Positions 33,646-46,339 of a stretch of DNA of 64,000 bases are shown in pieces (position 1 is the stretch's first letter; each line of letters opens with the position of its first letter). Under the pieces are notes generated by a model. That model saw nothing but the letters and a program-made list of their open reading frames with translations. It was not told where the DNA came from and searched no databases. The stretch is from Heterohyrax brucei. Its lineage: Eukaryota; Chordata; Mammalia; Hyracoidea; Procaviidae. The stretch is from NCBI GenBank assembly GCA_028571685.1, contig CM053141.1, positions 50,652,333-50,716,332 on the forward strand, in the 5' to 3' direction. The position numbers and the translations under genes are program-made.

Positions 33646-34827
33646 AACCCAGACACCAATCTGAGAGGTTAGCAGTAAGAAGTGACTAGGAATTAGGTGG
33701 AAAAGATAACAGAGTGGACATAAGACAGAAAAAATATGAAGATGGACTTTTCTTTGTGTATACTAGTTTACACAGTATTGACTTTTATAATCATTTTTTA
33801 ACAACTTCAAAATAAACAAGCAAAAAGCAATTAACCAGGATAAGGGAAAAACCCCAAATTACAAACTGTAATTGTTGAACTAAACTGCATTTACAATAAA
33901 TAACAGAATTACATAGTGGGAAGTAGATTAATCCAGGGAATTTTTGAAAACAGTACTTTGACTATATTCACCAGAGCTAAAGGCAAAGGTGCTATAAACT
34001 AAGACTAAATTCTATATAGTAATTTTTTTAGTTTAGTGGAAATGCCAAAATTACATTATGTGGATTTGAGCAAGTATACAAATATAGTACTTCTAACTCG
34101 AGCCATGTTTATTACACTAGAAAAGGAGATTTAAAAAATGGAAAGAGCAAAGGCTTGAAACTTATGGTGTCAGATGTATAGAAGGCAACATTATGAACTT
34201 AAAGATGTTTTCAAATACGTGTAGCTAGGTAGAGACTGAAGTAGACACCCATGTGTGTGTTTCATAGTTTTCTATGTGAGTAGGTTTAAAATCGAAGACA
34301 TTGTAGTAGTAATTACTCAGATCCTAGATTCTCAACATTATGCTATAATAAAAGGAATCAGGCTGTAAAATAAATGTTTGGTTTTGTAATTGGTTCGAAG
34401 AATGTACACAAATTGTACTAAAACCAGAAAGGAAAGGAAATTCTCAAACAGTGATAGAGATGTGCTGAAAAACCACAGAAGCCTCCTTGAACAGGCTAAA
34501 CTGAACAAATGAGATAACTTAATTATCAAAATAATTATATTAGTAGACTGATACAAGATAAAAGAGTCCAAACTGATATAAATTAATAAAATCAATAAAA
34601 AGAGAGAAGGGAAGCCCATACTTATAGAAGAATTTCAACTAATAAACACATAAGTTGTGATGTAATTATAAACTCATCATTTTACAGACTTTCTCGTAAT
34701 TTTTGTTTCATCATGAATCACAAGGGTGAACATATGATGAGAAACAGGGTATTTACTGAGTCACAAAAAATGTTACCACGCAATTCTAGTTACGGAGCAA
34801 GAGCAACTTTGTGACCACTCGTCTGTC
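33646..34827. other. Unassigned AT-rich sequence
   Basis: No named repeat. Minus frame at 34338-34619 (93 codons, hydrophobic, Leu/Ile/Phe-rich) lies in AT-rich DNA and has no recognisable domain. Confidence 0.45.
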
Positions 34828-37205
34828 AGTGAGGGCTTCCATATTGCTGTGATACTGGAAGCTTTGCTGTGAAATAGCATCGTATTGACCTATAGCAGCC
34901 AGGCTTCAGGTAAACTTCCAGACTGAGAGAGAGTAGATAAAGGATTTGGATGTATACTGTTGTGGGGAAACAAACAAACAAACAAACAAATAAACAAAAA
35001 CCTTGCCAGTGAAAACTTGATGAAAAGCCCCAGAACATTGTCTGATATAATGCCAGAATATGAGCCCCTCAGATTGGAAGGTACTCAAAATACAACTTGG
35101 GGAGATACGCCTTCACAACATAGCCAAGCCAAGTGATGATCTTAATGATGTTGGAGGCATCAAGCTTTTGAGATCTTCATCTGCTAATGTGGGACAACTC
35201 AAAATAAGAAGAAACAGCTGTAAGCATCCATTAATGTTGGAAAGTACAATGTATGAAATACGAATCTGGAAAACTGGAAATAGTAAAAACTGAAATGAAA
35301 CATATAAACATTGATATCCCAGGTATTAGTGAGCTGATTGTCCACTTTGAAATAGACAATTATACGATCTACTTATACTACAAAAGACGAATAAATGGAG
35401 GATTTTTTTATCAGCTACTGCAAGTATGAAATTGGTTAAACAGGTGATCTAGATACATTGATAATTACTGGCTATTGACATATGCAAGTTGGAAACAAAG
35501 AAGAAAGTTAAAATAAGGCCTCGGTGATAGAAACAATGATGGAAACTGCACGATAGAATTTTGTAAGACCAACAACTTCTTCATTGCAACAACATAAATG
35601 GTGACTATATATGTAGACCTCTTCACATGGAATACACTGGAATCAAATCAACTATATCTGTGGAAAGAGATGGTGGAAAAACTCAGTACCATCAGTCAGA
35701 GCAAGGCTAAGGGCTGACAGTAGAACAGACCATCAATTGCTCATATGCAAGTTCAAGATGAAGTTAAAGAAAATTAGAACAAGCCCACAGCAGTGAAAGT
35801 ACAACCTTGGGTATATACCAACTGAATTTGGAGACCATCTCAAGAATGTATTTGATGCCCTGAATGCTAATGACAGAAGACTAGGCTAGCTGAACACATT
35901 TCAAAGAATGGCTCAGGAAGACCAAGTTAAGAATTGTAATAAAATGTTCAAAGACCTGCAAATAGAAAATCAAAAGGGAAAAACACACTTGGCCTTTCTC
36001 AAGCTGAAAGAACTGAAGACAAACTTCATACCTCAAGTTGCAATATTGAAAGACTCTACAGGGAAAATACTGAAGGACCGAGGAAGCATCAAATGAAGAA
36101 GGAAGGAGTACAAAGTGATTGTACCAAAAAGAAATGCTTAACACTGAACCATTTCAGGTGGTAGCATATGACTGAGTGTGCTGAAGGTCTCAGCAGCTGT
36201 GAAGGCTCTGTTGAAAAACAAAGCTCCAGGAGTTGATGGAATATCAATCAAGATGTTTCAACAGATCTGTGCTCACTTGTCTATGCCAAGAAATTTGGAA
36301 GATAGGTACCTGACCAACTGCCTGGAAGACATCTACATTTATGCCTCTTCTCAAGAAAAGTGATCCAACCAAATTGCAGGAATTATCAAATAATATCATT
36401 AATATTACATGCAAGTAAAATTTTTACAGAGATCCTTCAAAAGTGGATGCATCAATATATCACCAGAAATTCAAGCCAGATGAAGAAGAGGATATGGAAC
36501 TAAGGATATCATTGCATATGTCAGAGGGATTCTGGCTGAGAGAATATCAGAAAGATTTTACCTAGGTTTTATGAAGTATTCAAAAGCATTGACTACATGA
36601 ATCATAAAAAACTGTGAATAGCATTGCAAATAACAGGAGTTTCCAAACATTTCATTTGTTCTCATGAGTAACATGTACACAGACCAAGAGGCAGTCGTTT
36701 GAACAGAACAAGAGAATACTGCATGGTTTAAAAATCAAAAGAGGTGTGTGTGTCAGAGCTGTATCTTCTCACCATACTTACTCAATCTATATGCTGAGCA
36801 AATAATCCCAGAAACTAGAATACGTGAAGAATGTGACACCAAGATTGGAGGAAGACTCTTTACCAGTGATAGGCAGATGACAGAACCTTGCCTCCTGAAA
36901 GTAAAGAGGAGTTGAAACACTTAATTGATAAGGATCAAAGATCACTGCCTTCGGTATGGATAATACCCCAAAATAAAACCTAAAACCCTCACAACTGGAA
37001 CAATAGGCAACATTTTGATAAACAGAGAAAAGTTTGAAATTATCAAGGACTTAATTTTATTTGCATCCACTATCAACACAATGGAAGCAGCAATCAAGCA
37101 AAGCATTGCATTGGACAAATCTGTTGCAAAAGATTTCTTTCAAGTGTTAAAAAGAAAAGATGTCACTTGAAGGACTAATAAGCACCCGCCCCAAGCTGTG
37201 TTGTT
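34828..37205 (+). mobile_element. BovB/RTE LINE, longest copy, 3' truncated
   Basis: Starts in the BovB 5' leader ('ttgctgtgatactggaagct'), then encodes relics of the endonuclease and RT. Endonuclease: 'atatctgtggaaagagatgg' and RTDHQLLICKFKMKLKK at about 35725-35770, which holds the D-H catalytic pair. RT: KNKAPGVDGISIKMFQQ at about 36215-36265 (finger/palm motif 1), 'aaagcattgactacatgaat' (the palm region with FDCVDH), and 'ggaggaagactctttaccag' ahead of a damaged ADD box near 36870. It stops near 37205, before the tail. Many stops; the longest open part is about 90 codons. A 'caaa' microsatellite expands the leader at 34970-34998. Confidence 0.9.
34970..34998 (+). repeat. (CAAA)n microsatellite in BovB leader
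   Basis: About seven copies of 'caaa' between the two leader segments of BovB. Confidence 0.85.
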
Positions 37206-38810
37206 TTACTCAATTAATAAATATTATTTATTTATTTATTATTTATGTAAATAATAAATATTCTACATGTGTCTAAACTCATCAAGCAGGTTAAGACCAT
37301 TAAAGATCCTGAAAAACTGTTAAACTTTTCTAGATTAAAGTCATCAAAATATTGCATGATAAAAAATATAATGTGTGATTCCAGAATGAATCCTGAACCA
37401 GTGCAAGAATATAGAAGTATTTATGTATTTATTTTTCTATAAAGGACATAAGTGCGATAATTTGTAAAAATTTGAGTAAGGTCTATGGATCAGAAAACAA
37501 TATCACTTCAATGTAACTTCCTGATTTTGATAAACTATACTATGATATAAAAAAAATGCCCTAGTTTTTAGAAATACGTACTGAAATATTTAGAAAATTC
37601 AGAAATGAAGTTTTCCATAGGGTGGATAATAGAAAATAGTCAGTTTCTTTATTTCTTTTCTTAGTTCTTTTATGATCTCTTTATTTAAGAAATGGCATCT
37701 AATTCTACTAAAGATTAAGCAGGAAAGAAGTAAAGTGAAAGCTAAGATCTTGCTTACCTGGCACTAATGTAATTTGCATTGGTGCTTCCTGGACTGCATG
37801 GGTTCTAGAGAACAGTTGCTTTTATCACTCCATTTGAAGCCTTTCACTGAGAACATTTGACTATACTTCCCAATATATAGGTCATGCATATTTTTATCTA
37901 GCTTATTAATTATCTTTCTTCAGTTCCTGGGAATTCACTCATTCAATCTGTACACTAGTGTCACACCCTGCTTCCAAGCAGTACTAGGGCACAGAGTTTG
38001 AAGTACCTCCCAGTTCTTCTGTAAGACTCAGATTTTATTTTGGGAACTCTTGAATACTGACAGTACCTTGGGATCTCAAACTTTCCCCAACACATCCACC
38101 TCTCCTCATATATAACATTTCATGAATCTATTTCTCAAATTAGTCATTGCCAGGTATGAGCTGGAGGTCTAGACATACAGGTTAAACTCTCTCTTTTCTT
38201 GGACTTTTAGACTTCTCTCACTATGACAGAGAGAGAAAATATCATGGAGCCTCAAAGCATGTTTTCCCATATAAATTACCAGTCTTAGACTTTCAGCACT
38301 ATTTTAGATATTAAGTGCTTGGTTGTAGTCTTACAATCAGTTTTTTGTCTTGTCTTTTATAAATACTGCATAAAATGTTGGCCACCTTACTTTGAAATCT
38401 GAGAACATTCACCACCTATGCTTTATTGTTGTTGGGTTTCTGACACCTTAGCTAAAACTGAAACAGGAAAAGTACCCTCTTAACACCTTACTATTTGTGT
38501 TACAATAGTCTCACTCGGTACAGCAACAGGAACCCCCGGAAGATGTGTTAGGGAGTGCTGTGGAGCTGTCATTCTAAAGTAACATTTTTATTTGCAAAAT
38601 TAAAGTGAATTAAATGTTATTTGTATCATTTTTCTTGAAGTTTGGTATCGTTTTATGTAGGCTTTTTTTTTTATGTGAAACACAGACAAAGACAGTTACA
38701 GTCTTTGGTGGCCATCAATGAACCAGGACCAGGGGTTCAAAGGTATAGATTCAAAATGCTGGAGGGAGCCACCCATAAAAACGGAGCTGAATTGCTCAGC
38801 TTATGCTAGG
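37206..38810. other. Unassigned repeat-poor sequence
   Basis: It begins with an AT-rich, partly palindromic stretch (37215-37265, 'aataaatattatttattt' against 'aaataataaatatt'), then 1.5 kb with no recognised element. Confidence 0.45.
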
Positions 38811-39330
38811 TTTTTTTTTAAGTTTTTATTTTTAAATATAGATTTAGGGGAAGTTGAAAGAAGTAGAAAGAACCCATTTGCCCTTCAGACTTTTCCCCAT
38901 TGGTCTCATCTTATATAACACCAGTTACAATATTAAAATGGCAAATTGACGCTGGAATAAAAATTTTGCATGCCATTTTATCACATGTGTAACCACCATA
39001 GTAACTAAGATACAGAAACATTTACCACTACAAAGATCTAGCTCATGCTTTTATTTATATTTGTATCCACCCCTATCCCCCCATCTGTAAATCAGATAAC
39101 CACCAATCTGTTCTTTGTCTTTGACATTTCAAGAACGGTAAATAAATAGTATCATACAATACAGGGTTGTTATGAGTCAGAATCGACTTGATGGTAATGA
39201 GTTATTATGCAGTATATGACTTTTAAAGATTTTCTCTTGTCACTGAGAATAGTGTACGTTAGATCCAGCTAAATATTTGCATATATCATATCATGTTCCT
39301 TTATATTGCTCAGTGACATTATGTAGTCTT
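38811..39330 (-). mobile_element. Old LINE-1 (L1M-like), minus strand
   Basis: Antisense L1-like phrases such as 'gtaaccaccatagtaactaa', 'atatcatatcatgttccttt' and 'attgctcagtgacattatgt'. A small SINE tail (39163-39205) and a younger L1 (39331) interrupt it. Highly diverged. Confidence 0.5.
39163..39205 (+). mobile_element. About 43-bp AfroSINE tail insertion
   Basis: Only the SINE end is present: 'ggttgttatgagtcagaatc' then 'gacttgatggtaatgagtt'. The flanks 'atacag' (left) and 'atgcag' (right) may be a diverged duplication. Confidence 0.6.
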
Positions 39331-40920
39331 TTTTTTTTTTAATTGTGATTGAGTGACAGTGCACAATTCAGTTTAAATTCACGTGCCCGCCTATGCACAG
39401 CTCCTACTGCTTTCCTTGCCTGGTGACAGCACACCCCTCCTTTGTGTTCTATACAAGTCATATCCTTTAACAGTCTCCCGTACCCTCTGCTCTGCCCTCT
39501 CGACTCCCCTCTAGTAAGAGTCCAGTAGGATGACATCCTATAGACGCATAGCACTACAAAGTGCACACGTGATATGTTTACTATGTGTCTCCGAGTCCAA
39601 ACCACTTCTGTCTGAAGAGTTGACCTCTATAATGATTTATGATCAGGGGCAGCATCAAGTCTAGGGGTCATGCTTCCAGGGGAACCCCGAAGACTTTGTA
39701 CTATCAACTGTAGTTTTTTAGTGCAGTTTCCAGGGTGCACCCCTTCCTATTCTTATATTGCCACTGGGACTCAACTTTGTGTGCCCCATCACAGCTGCCA
39801 CTGGTGGTGGCCTGGCACCATCTGGTTCTTCTGGTCACATGTTGATGTAGTCACCCTTTCACATGGGTCTTTCTGTCTTCTGGGTTCTCTTTCCCGCATG
39901 TCCTTTTGGTCCTTGATGATCATCTGTTCCTGCTGAGTTGGGGCCATCTGGTGTACCTCAGGTGGCAGCTTGCTAGATTTTAAGGGCACTGAAACCACTC
40001 ACCAATAATGGGGTGGAGAAGACTCTCTTAGCCATAGGCTAGTTATACCAATTGGCCTCCATGTCCTCTGAGAGCATGGTTTTGGACCCCCACTCCTGCT
40101 ACTCTGTCCTTGCAATGTTAGGTTAAGATCGGAAGAGTTTTCAGGTTATGATGAAGTCCAGTTAAATTGATCTTCTTTCTAACGTGTGCTGTCACTGCTT
40201 TCACCCAATCAAATTACTGTCAGCTATCTATTCTATAACCAGTTCTCTGCCTCCCTCCCTTGCAGCCAACAAAGAGTCATTTCATCTGTACATAAGTCTG
40301 TTTTCAAGTCTTCATAGTAGGGGTCTCATGCAATATTTGTTCTTGTGCTGCTGACTGATTTCACTCAACATAATGCCTTCCAGTTGAAACTAGATTATGA
40401 GATGCTTCTTAAATTTATCATTGTTCTTTATCATTGCATAGTGTTTCATTGAGTATATATACCACAGTTTATTTATCCATTCATCTGTTGTTGGGCATCT
40501 GGGTTGATTCCATCTTTTTGCTATTGTGGACTGTGCTGTAATAAACATTCCTGTGCATGGATCTGTTGGTGTGAATGCCTTTGCTTCTTCAGGATTTATT
40601 CCAAGCAGTGGGATTACAGGGTCAAATGGTATGTCTATTTCTAGTTTTTTAAGAAAACACTAGATTGCTTTCCAAAGAGGCTGTACAAGTTTGCCATCTT
40701 ACCAGCAGTGTAGGAGAGTTCCAGATTCTCCACAGCCACTCCAACATTTGTTGCTTTGTGTTTTTTGGATCATGGCCAACCTTCTTGGGGTGAGATGATA
40801 CCTCATCATTGTTTTGATTTGAGTTTCTTTAATATCTAATGATCATGAGTATTTCCACAAGTGTCTTTTGACTGCCTGGATGTCCTCTTTACAGAAGTCT
40901 CTGTCCATCTATACATATAG
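39331..40920 (-). mobile_element. LINE-1 3' end (ORF2 end and 3' UTR)
   Basis: The poly-T at its left end is the A-tail read in reverse. On the minus strand: ORF2 C-terminus from 40920 to about 40310 ('ttatttatccattcatctgt', 'gattccatctttttgctatt'), then the L1 3' UTR down to 39331. 5' truncated. Its UTR closely resembles the UTR at 40921-41658. Confidence 0.87.
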
Positions 40921-41658
40921 TCTTTTTTTATTATTATGACTGAATGAAAATGTACATTTCCATATAAATTTTCATGCCCACCTATATGCAGCTTCCACTG
41001 CTCTCCCTATCCGGTAACAGTACGCTTTTCCTCTCTGCTCCATACATGTCTCATCCTCCCAACAGTCTCCCTTCCCCTCCTCTCCACCCACTCTCCTTCC
41101 TCCAGCCAGAGGTCAGCAGGATGATATCCTATAGATGCATACAACCATAAAGTGCATCCAATATATGGGCACTCTGCATCACCAAGTCCAATCCATTCAT
41201 GGTCAAAGAGTAGACCTTTGTTATGATTTATGGGCAAGGGCAGCATAAGGGCCAGGGGCCATGCTCCCAGGGGGACCCTGAAGCCGCTGGACCATCAATT
41301 GTGGTCTTTTAGTGGAGATCTCAGAGTGCACCCCTTTTTATTCTTGTGTTGCCAGTGTGACTCAACTTAGTGAGCTCCACCACGGCTATCTCTAGGGGTG
41401 GCTGGGCACCAAGTTTATCTAGGCACCCACTCATGTGGGTGTCTCTATCTTCTGGGTTGTCTTTACCCCATGTCATTTTTGTCCTTGGTGAGCATCTGTT
41501 CCTGCTGAGTTGGGACCATTTGCTGTGCCCTCAGACGGCAGCTTGGTAGCTTTAAGACCCCAGATATCACTCACCAATGTACATACAGTCTTGATGTACC
41601 AGAATTCCCCCCAACTGCCCTAGCAATTCACACACTAACTGAGGTTTTTCCTAGTCTG
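40921..41658 (-). mobile_element. Second LINE-1 3' UTR, same orientation
   Basis: A 3' UTR only, starting with its own reversed A-tail ('tttttttattattatgactg'). Phrase for phrase it parallels 39331-40010: 'tgcccacctatatgcagctt', 'ggatgatatcctatagatgc', 'ctcatgtgggtgtctctatc' and 'agcatctgttcctgctgagt'. It ends where the AfroSINE target site begins. Confidence 0.87.
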
Positions 41659-41667
41659 TTAATATGG

Positions 41668-41846
41668 TGGAGCCCTGGTGGTGCAGTGAATGAGTGCTAC
41701 GGTGAACTACAACTGCTAACCAAAAAGGTTGGCAGTTTGAATACTCCAGCCACTGCTTGAAAACCCTGTTGGGCAGTTCTACTCTGTCCTGTTGAGTCGC
41801 TGTGAGTCAGAATCAACTCAACAGCTACATTTTTTGGTTAGTTTGT
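41668..41846 (+). mobile_element. AfroSINE with target-site duplication
   Basis: Full length: 'tggagccctggtggtgcagt', 'aaaaaggttggcagtttgaa', 'cgctgtgagtcagaatcaac'. It contains a short duplicated stretch near 'gctacggtgaactacaactg'. Direct repeat 'ttaatatgg' at 41659-41667 and 41847-41855. Confidence 0.93.
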
Positions 41847-42456
41847 TTAATATGGAGGATCACACAGAGTGATTTTCAACCATTATACTAGCCTTTTATC
41901 TCTGTAATAAATACCATTTTGTCATGATGTATACTTCTTTTTATATATTGCTGAATTGTATTTTCATACATTTTTTGTTGTGATAAAGGATACATTAAAA
42001 AATTACCAAAATGATAACATTTTTTTATTTAATACAACTGAGTGAAAATGTACATTCTCATATTGAATGTATTATTCAGAGATGTTAAATACATTTGCAA
42101 TGTTGTGTAACCATCACCACTATTTCCAAAACTTATTCATCATCCCAAACAAAAACTCTGTACCCATTAAGCTACAACTTCTGAATTCTTTCCTCGTCTG
42201 AGTGCCTACTAAATTCTATTCTCCTTTATCGTGTCTATGACTCCATCTCGTCAAGCTACTTCTTGTAAGTGGAATTATACAGCATTTACACTTTTATGGC
42301 TGGCTTACTTTAGTTAGCATAATGTTTTCAAATTTCATACATGTCTTAGCATGTATCAGAAGTTCATTCTTTTTTCTGACTGAATAATGTTTATAAATTC
42401 ATCTACAATTTAAATTCCTCAATGCTCAGCCAAAGAAAGAGTCAGAGTAAGAAAAC

Positions 42457-42459
<3 letters not shown>

Positions 42460-42502
<43 letters not shown>
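42460..42502 (+). repeat. (CA)21 microsatellite
   Basis: About 21 uninterrupted CA units inside the old L1. Confidence 0.97.
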
Positions 42503-42504
<2 letters not shown>

Positions 42505-42891
42505 ATGAGTACAGTAGTTTCTACTTTTGGACTCTTTTCAATAATGTGCCTATGACCACTGGTGTACAAATATCTGTTTAAGTCTCTGTTTTCAATTCTT
42601 TGGGGTAGATATCTAGGAGTGGAATTGCTAGATCATAAGGTAATTATACGTTTAAGTTTTTAGTGGCTCATCAAGTTATTTTTCACAGCAGCTTCACCAT
42701 TTGGCATTCCCATCAGCAATGTGTAAGTTTTGAATTTCTTCAAATCCTCCTCTACACTTTTTTATTTACATTTTTAAAATTATAGCCACACTGGCTTGCA
42801 TTAAGTATCATCTCATTGTTTTGTTTACATTTCTCTAATGAATAATAATGTTGAGCTTCTTTTTATAGACTTATTGGTTATCTGTATATTC

Positions 42892-43605
42892 AGATTACAA
42901 GAATAACTCAGCCTCAGGACTGGAGGAAGATTTATTAACAGCCTGAAATATATAGAAAACAAAACCTTGCTTGCTGGAAGTGAAGAGGACTTGAAGCACT
43001 TACCATGAAGAACAATGACTACAACATTCAGTGGGGGATATATCTCAACAAAAGTCTTCACACCTGGACGAATAAGCAACCACTGCTGATGGAAGCAGCA
43101 GTAAAGAAATCAGACATTTCACTGAGCAAATCTGCAAAAGACCTCCTTAAAGTATTAAAAAACAAAAAGGTCACCTTAAAGACTAAGGTGTACCTGACCC
43201 AAGCTATGCTATTTTCAACCACTTCACATGCATGTAAAAGATGAACAGTGTATAAAGAAGATGGAAGAAGAATTTATGTATTTGAGTGAAGATATTGGTG
43301 AAGGACCTTGAATCGACTATGACTTGCCAGAAAAATGAATAAATCTGTCTTGGAAGAAGTACAGCCCAAATGTTCCTTAGAAGAAGGAATGATGAAGCTT
43401 CATCTCACATATCTGAATGTGTAATCAGGAGGGACCTGTCGCTGGAGAATGACTTCATGCTTCATAAAGAAGAGGGTCAGCCAAAATTTGCTCAAACATA
43501 ACGATGGTTGTGAGGATGATGCAGGACAGAACAGTGTTTCATTCTCTTGTACTCAGTGTTACTGTGATTCAGAAGTGGTTGGATGGTACCTAACAACAAC
43601 ATTCA
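42892..43605 (+). mobile_element. BovB/RTE 3' end nested in old L1
   Basis: 'gcctcaggactggaggaaga', 'aaaaccttgcttgctggaag', 'gatggaagcagcagtaaaga', 'tcaccttaaagactaaggtg' and tail 'ggatggtacctaacaacaac'. 'attcaga' occurs at both ends (just before 42892 and at 43600), which may be part of a target-site duplication of the L1. Damaged by stops and deletions; part of the RT segment is missing. Confidence 0.9.
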
Positions 43606-44005
43606 GATTTTATTGAAAAGACAATTCTTTCTCCATTAAATTGCCTTGTCATGTTTGGCAAAAATCAGGTGAAACAATGTTTGGTTGGGTTAGTTTCTGG
43701 GCTATTTATTCAGTTCTATTTATCCATATATCTATTTTTTCATCAATCCCATGACACCTTCTTACTGTACGTTTGTAGTTGATCTAGAAATCAGATAATA
43801 TGAGTATTTCACTTTGTTCTTCTTTTTCTATACTGTCTTGTTCATTCTAGGGTTTTTGTTTGTTTTTACCATTCCACATAGACTTCAGAGTCTGTTCGTC
43901 AATATCTACGAAACAGTTTTCTGAGATGTTTATTGTAACTGCATTGAATCGTTAACACCTAGTTGGGAAAAACTGACATCTCAACAATATTTAATCCTCT
44001 CATCT

Positions 44006-44033
44006 CGGATCCGACTCAACGGCACTTGGCTGG
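44006..44033 (+). mobile_element. 28-bp AfroSINE tail insertion
   Basis: Begins 'cggatccgactcaacggc' and ends 'acttggctgg'. Flanks 'catct' (44001-44005) and 'catgt' (44034-44038) resemble a 5-bp duplication. Antisense L1 surrounds it. Confidence 0.6.
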
Positions 44034-44640
44034 CATGTAAGATCTTCTTTACAAAGTTTTTCACATACAGATTCTGTACATATTTATTAGATGTATGCCT
44101 AAGTGACTTACAGTTTTTGTAATTAAAAAATTTTCAATTCTAATTGTTTGTTATAGGTATATACTCGCTCAAACTCAATGCCACTTGAGTTGGGTCTGAA
44201 TAGGGTAACAATTAAGTGTTGCATATTGATCTTTTATTCTGCAATTTTGTATATTCATTTATTAATCCTAGAGATTTAAAAAATTATTTGGGGGTTTCTA
44301 AACACTTGTAAAGGAAGGCATTGTTATTATTTCCTTTCCAATCTGTATACATTTAAGTTTTTCCTTCTCTCTCTTTTTTAATGTTAACTAGGATTTCCAG
44401 CACAATGTTGTATAAAAGTGGTAAGAAAGGAAATCCTTGCTTTCTTTCACATATTTTGGGTAAGAATTCAGTTGCTCAGTAGTAAGATGTTATTAGCTGT
44501 AACATTCTCTTATATTTCCTTTATTAGGTTAGCAAGCGGTCCTTCTATTTCTAGATTTTGTGAGTTTTTTGCATAAATGAGTGTTGATTTTGTTGAATGC
44601 TGTTTTGTATATACTGAAATAACCATATTTTTATCTTTCA

Positions 44641-45060
44641 TCATCAAAATAAATGTTTTTGACATGTACAATTTAGAAACTTCAATTATATTAATAGTGT
44701 GCCACCGTCACCAATCTATTGTGTCACTTACATCACCATAAAGTCAATGCTTCTTAAACAATTTCCTATACTACCTATTTCATATGAAGGAGAGAAAACA
44801 GTATTTTTCCTTTTTTGATTGACTTAGTTCACTCAGAGCAATATTTTCAATGTTCATCCACACTTTAGCATATATTAGGAATTCACTTCTTTTTTATGGC
44901 TGATTGATATTCCAGTGTGTGTCTATACTACATTTGTTTTTTGTCATTTGCCTATTGATGGGTATTGAGGTTGTTTCCACCTTTAGATAACTGAGAACAG
45001 TTCTTGATTCAACATATATATATGCACATATATATATATTAATTGTCATGAAGATCAATT
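44641..45060 (-). mobile_element. Old LINE-1 fragment, minus strand
   Basis: 'aacttcaattatattaatag', 'ttcaatgttcatccacactt', 'tggctgattgatattccagt' and 'gcctattgatgggtattgag' belong to the antisense 3' part of old L1s. It ends in an 'atatat' stretch. Confidence 0.65.
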
Positions 45061-45654
45061 TATTTGTTTTGTCACTAGCATTTTGGGTACCATATCTATG
45101 AATCCATTGCTCAAAAATAAGTCCTGAAGCCAGTTTCTAGATTCAGAGTACCTGTCCTTCAACCAAGATTCTAGAGGCCGGGTTCACTGGCACTGAGTGG
45201 TTTTGGAAATTTTACACAGAATTAGAATCAAATAAAGTTTACGAACAGTCCTGCCTGGTATGTATCTACTTATAAGAAAAGAGTGATTTTAAAATCACCC
45301 AAAATTTACCCCTTCAATATGCATCCAAAGAAATTATCTAGTTAAGAGAATTAAGTAAACATACACACACAAACACACCTTACACATATTTGCCTTATTA
45401 AAGCCTGTTGTCAGCACACTCTAACAGAAAGGCTCTGATAAACCAATTAGCACTAAGGTGTAAATAACTGAGAAAGCCTTAAATGTGTTAAATAGTTGCA
45501 AATACTTGCATACTAATAAAGGACAGTTTGTTAACCCCAAGGACTTAGACCTTAATGAAGGAATTTTAGGCTGTCAGTAAGAAGCAAATAAAAATAAATA
45601 AATAATCGAGAGTCAGAGGCTAACTGGGTTTCCCTGTAGTTACATTCAATTCAA
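45061..45654. other. Unassigned sequence
   Basis: No recognised element; a short 'aaataaataaat' run lies at 45586-45606. Confidence 0.4.
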
Positions 45655-45860
45655 CTGAGTGAACATTGAAAGTACCACCTGCCCACTCACATTGTGCACA
45701 TTCTAACTCTTAGTGATCCTGTAGGGTTTCCATGGCTATAAATTTATGGAAAGAGACTGCCAAACATTTCTCACACGGAGCCACACTGGTGGTTTTGGAC
45801 AGCCAGCCTTTTGGTTAGCAGTCAATCATTTTAACCACTGCACACTGAGGCTCCTTAAAA
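45655..45860 (-). mobile_element. AfroSINE-related SINE, longer variant
   Basis: 'gatcctgtagggtttccatg', 'tttatggaaagagactgcca', 'agccttttggttagcagtca' and 'ttttaaccactgcacactga'. The middle is longer than in standard copies, as at 22786 and 46060. Confidence 0.8.
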
Positions 45861-46059
45861 GTGTGACAGGCTTCGATAATTCAGAAATAAATAGGGCCCC
45901 AATGACCTTGCAATCTAACGAAAACAGTTATTACTATAGAAGGTTGTAATAATTTCCATACAATAGATAAGTCCAAGAAGCTAGGAGAGAGTGGAGAAAG
46001 GTCATCTAATAACAAATAATCTTTTAGGAAATGAAACTAGAGTTACACCAAACTAATTT

Positions 46060-46248
46060 TCATGGAGTTGATTTCAACTCATAGTGACCCTATATGAGAG
46101 AGTAGAATTGCTCCATAGCATCTCCAAGGCTATTTGTAATCACTAAGGAAGCAGATGGTCAGATTTTCCCACATAAAGGAGCTGATGGGTTTGTAACACC
46201 AAATTTTGGTTAGCAGCAAAGTGCTTAACAGCTACACAACCAGGGCTA
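46060..46248 (-). mobile_element. AfroSINE-related SINE, longer variant
   Basis: 'gagttgatttcaactcatag', 'gcatctccaaggctatttgt' and 'ttggttagcagcaaagtgct', with a longer middle segment ('cccacataaaggagctgatg'). Confidence 0.82.
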
Positions 46249-46339
46249 TGTGCATGAAGGATAGTGGCCTGGAGCTTTCTCTTGTTTTATGGCCCCATCT
46301 AGTTTGGGTTCTGAAGTAACAATGCCCTCATGTTGATGA

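Larger units (their letters stand above)
41856..44640 (-). mobile_element. Old LINE-1 (L1M-like), minus strand, BovB inside
   Basis: Antisense ORF2 relics: 'gtgtacaaatatctgtttaa', 'gatatctaggagtggaattg', 'ttaaattgccttgtcatgtt', 'aactgcattgaatcgttaac' and 'ttttgcataaatgagtgttg'. These follow the order of L1 ORF2 read backwards. A CA microsatellite, a BovB and a small SINE tail lie within it. No frame survives. Confidence 0.75.

Noticed and set aside
35121-35138. Another tiny SINE tail ('agccaagccaagtgat') inside the BovB at 34828
   Set aside because: The sequence fits the series, but I could not read a flanking direct repeat, so I did not list it as an insertion.
37215-37265. Replication origin or terminator-like palindrome
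   Set aside because: It is an AT-rich 'attt' repeat with imperfect symmetry; nothing else supports a function.
45655-45860. Gene regulatory element near the 67-codon frame at 45746
   Set aside because: The segment is an AfroSINE variant; the frame is a by-product.
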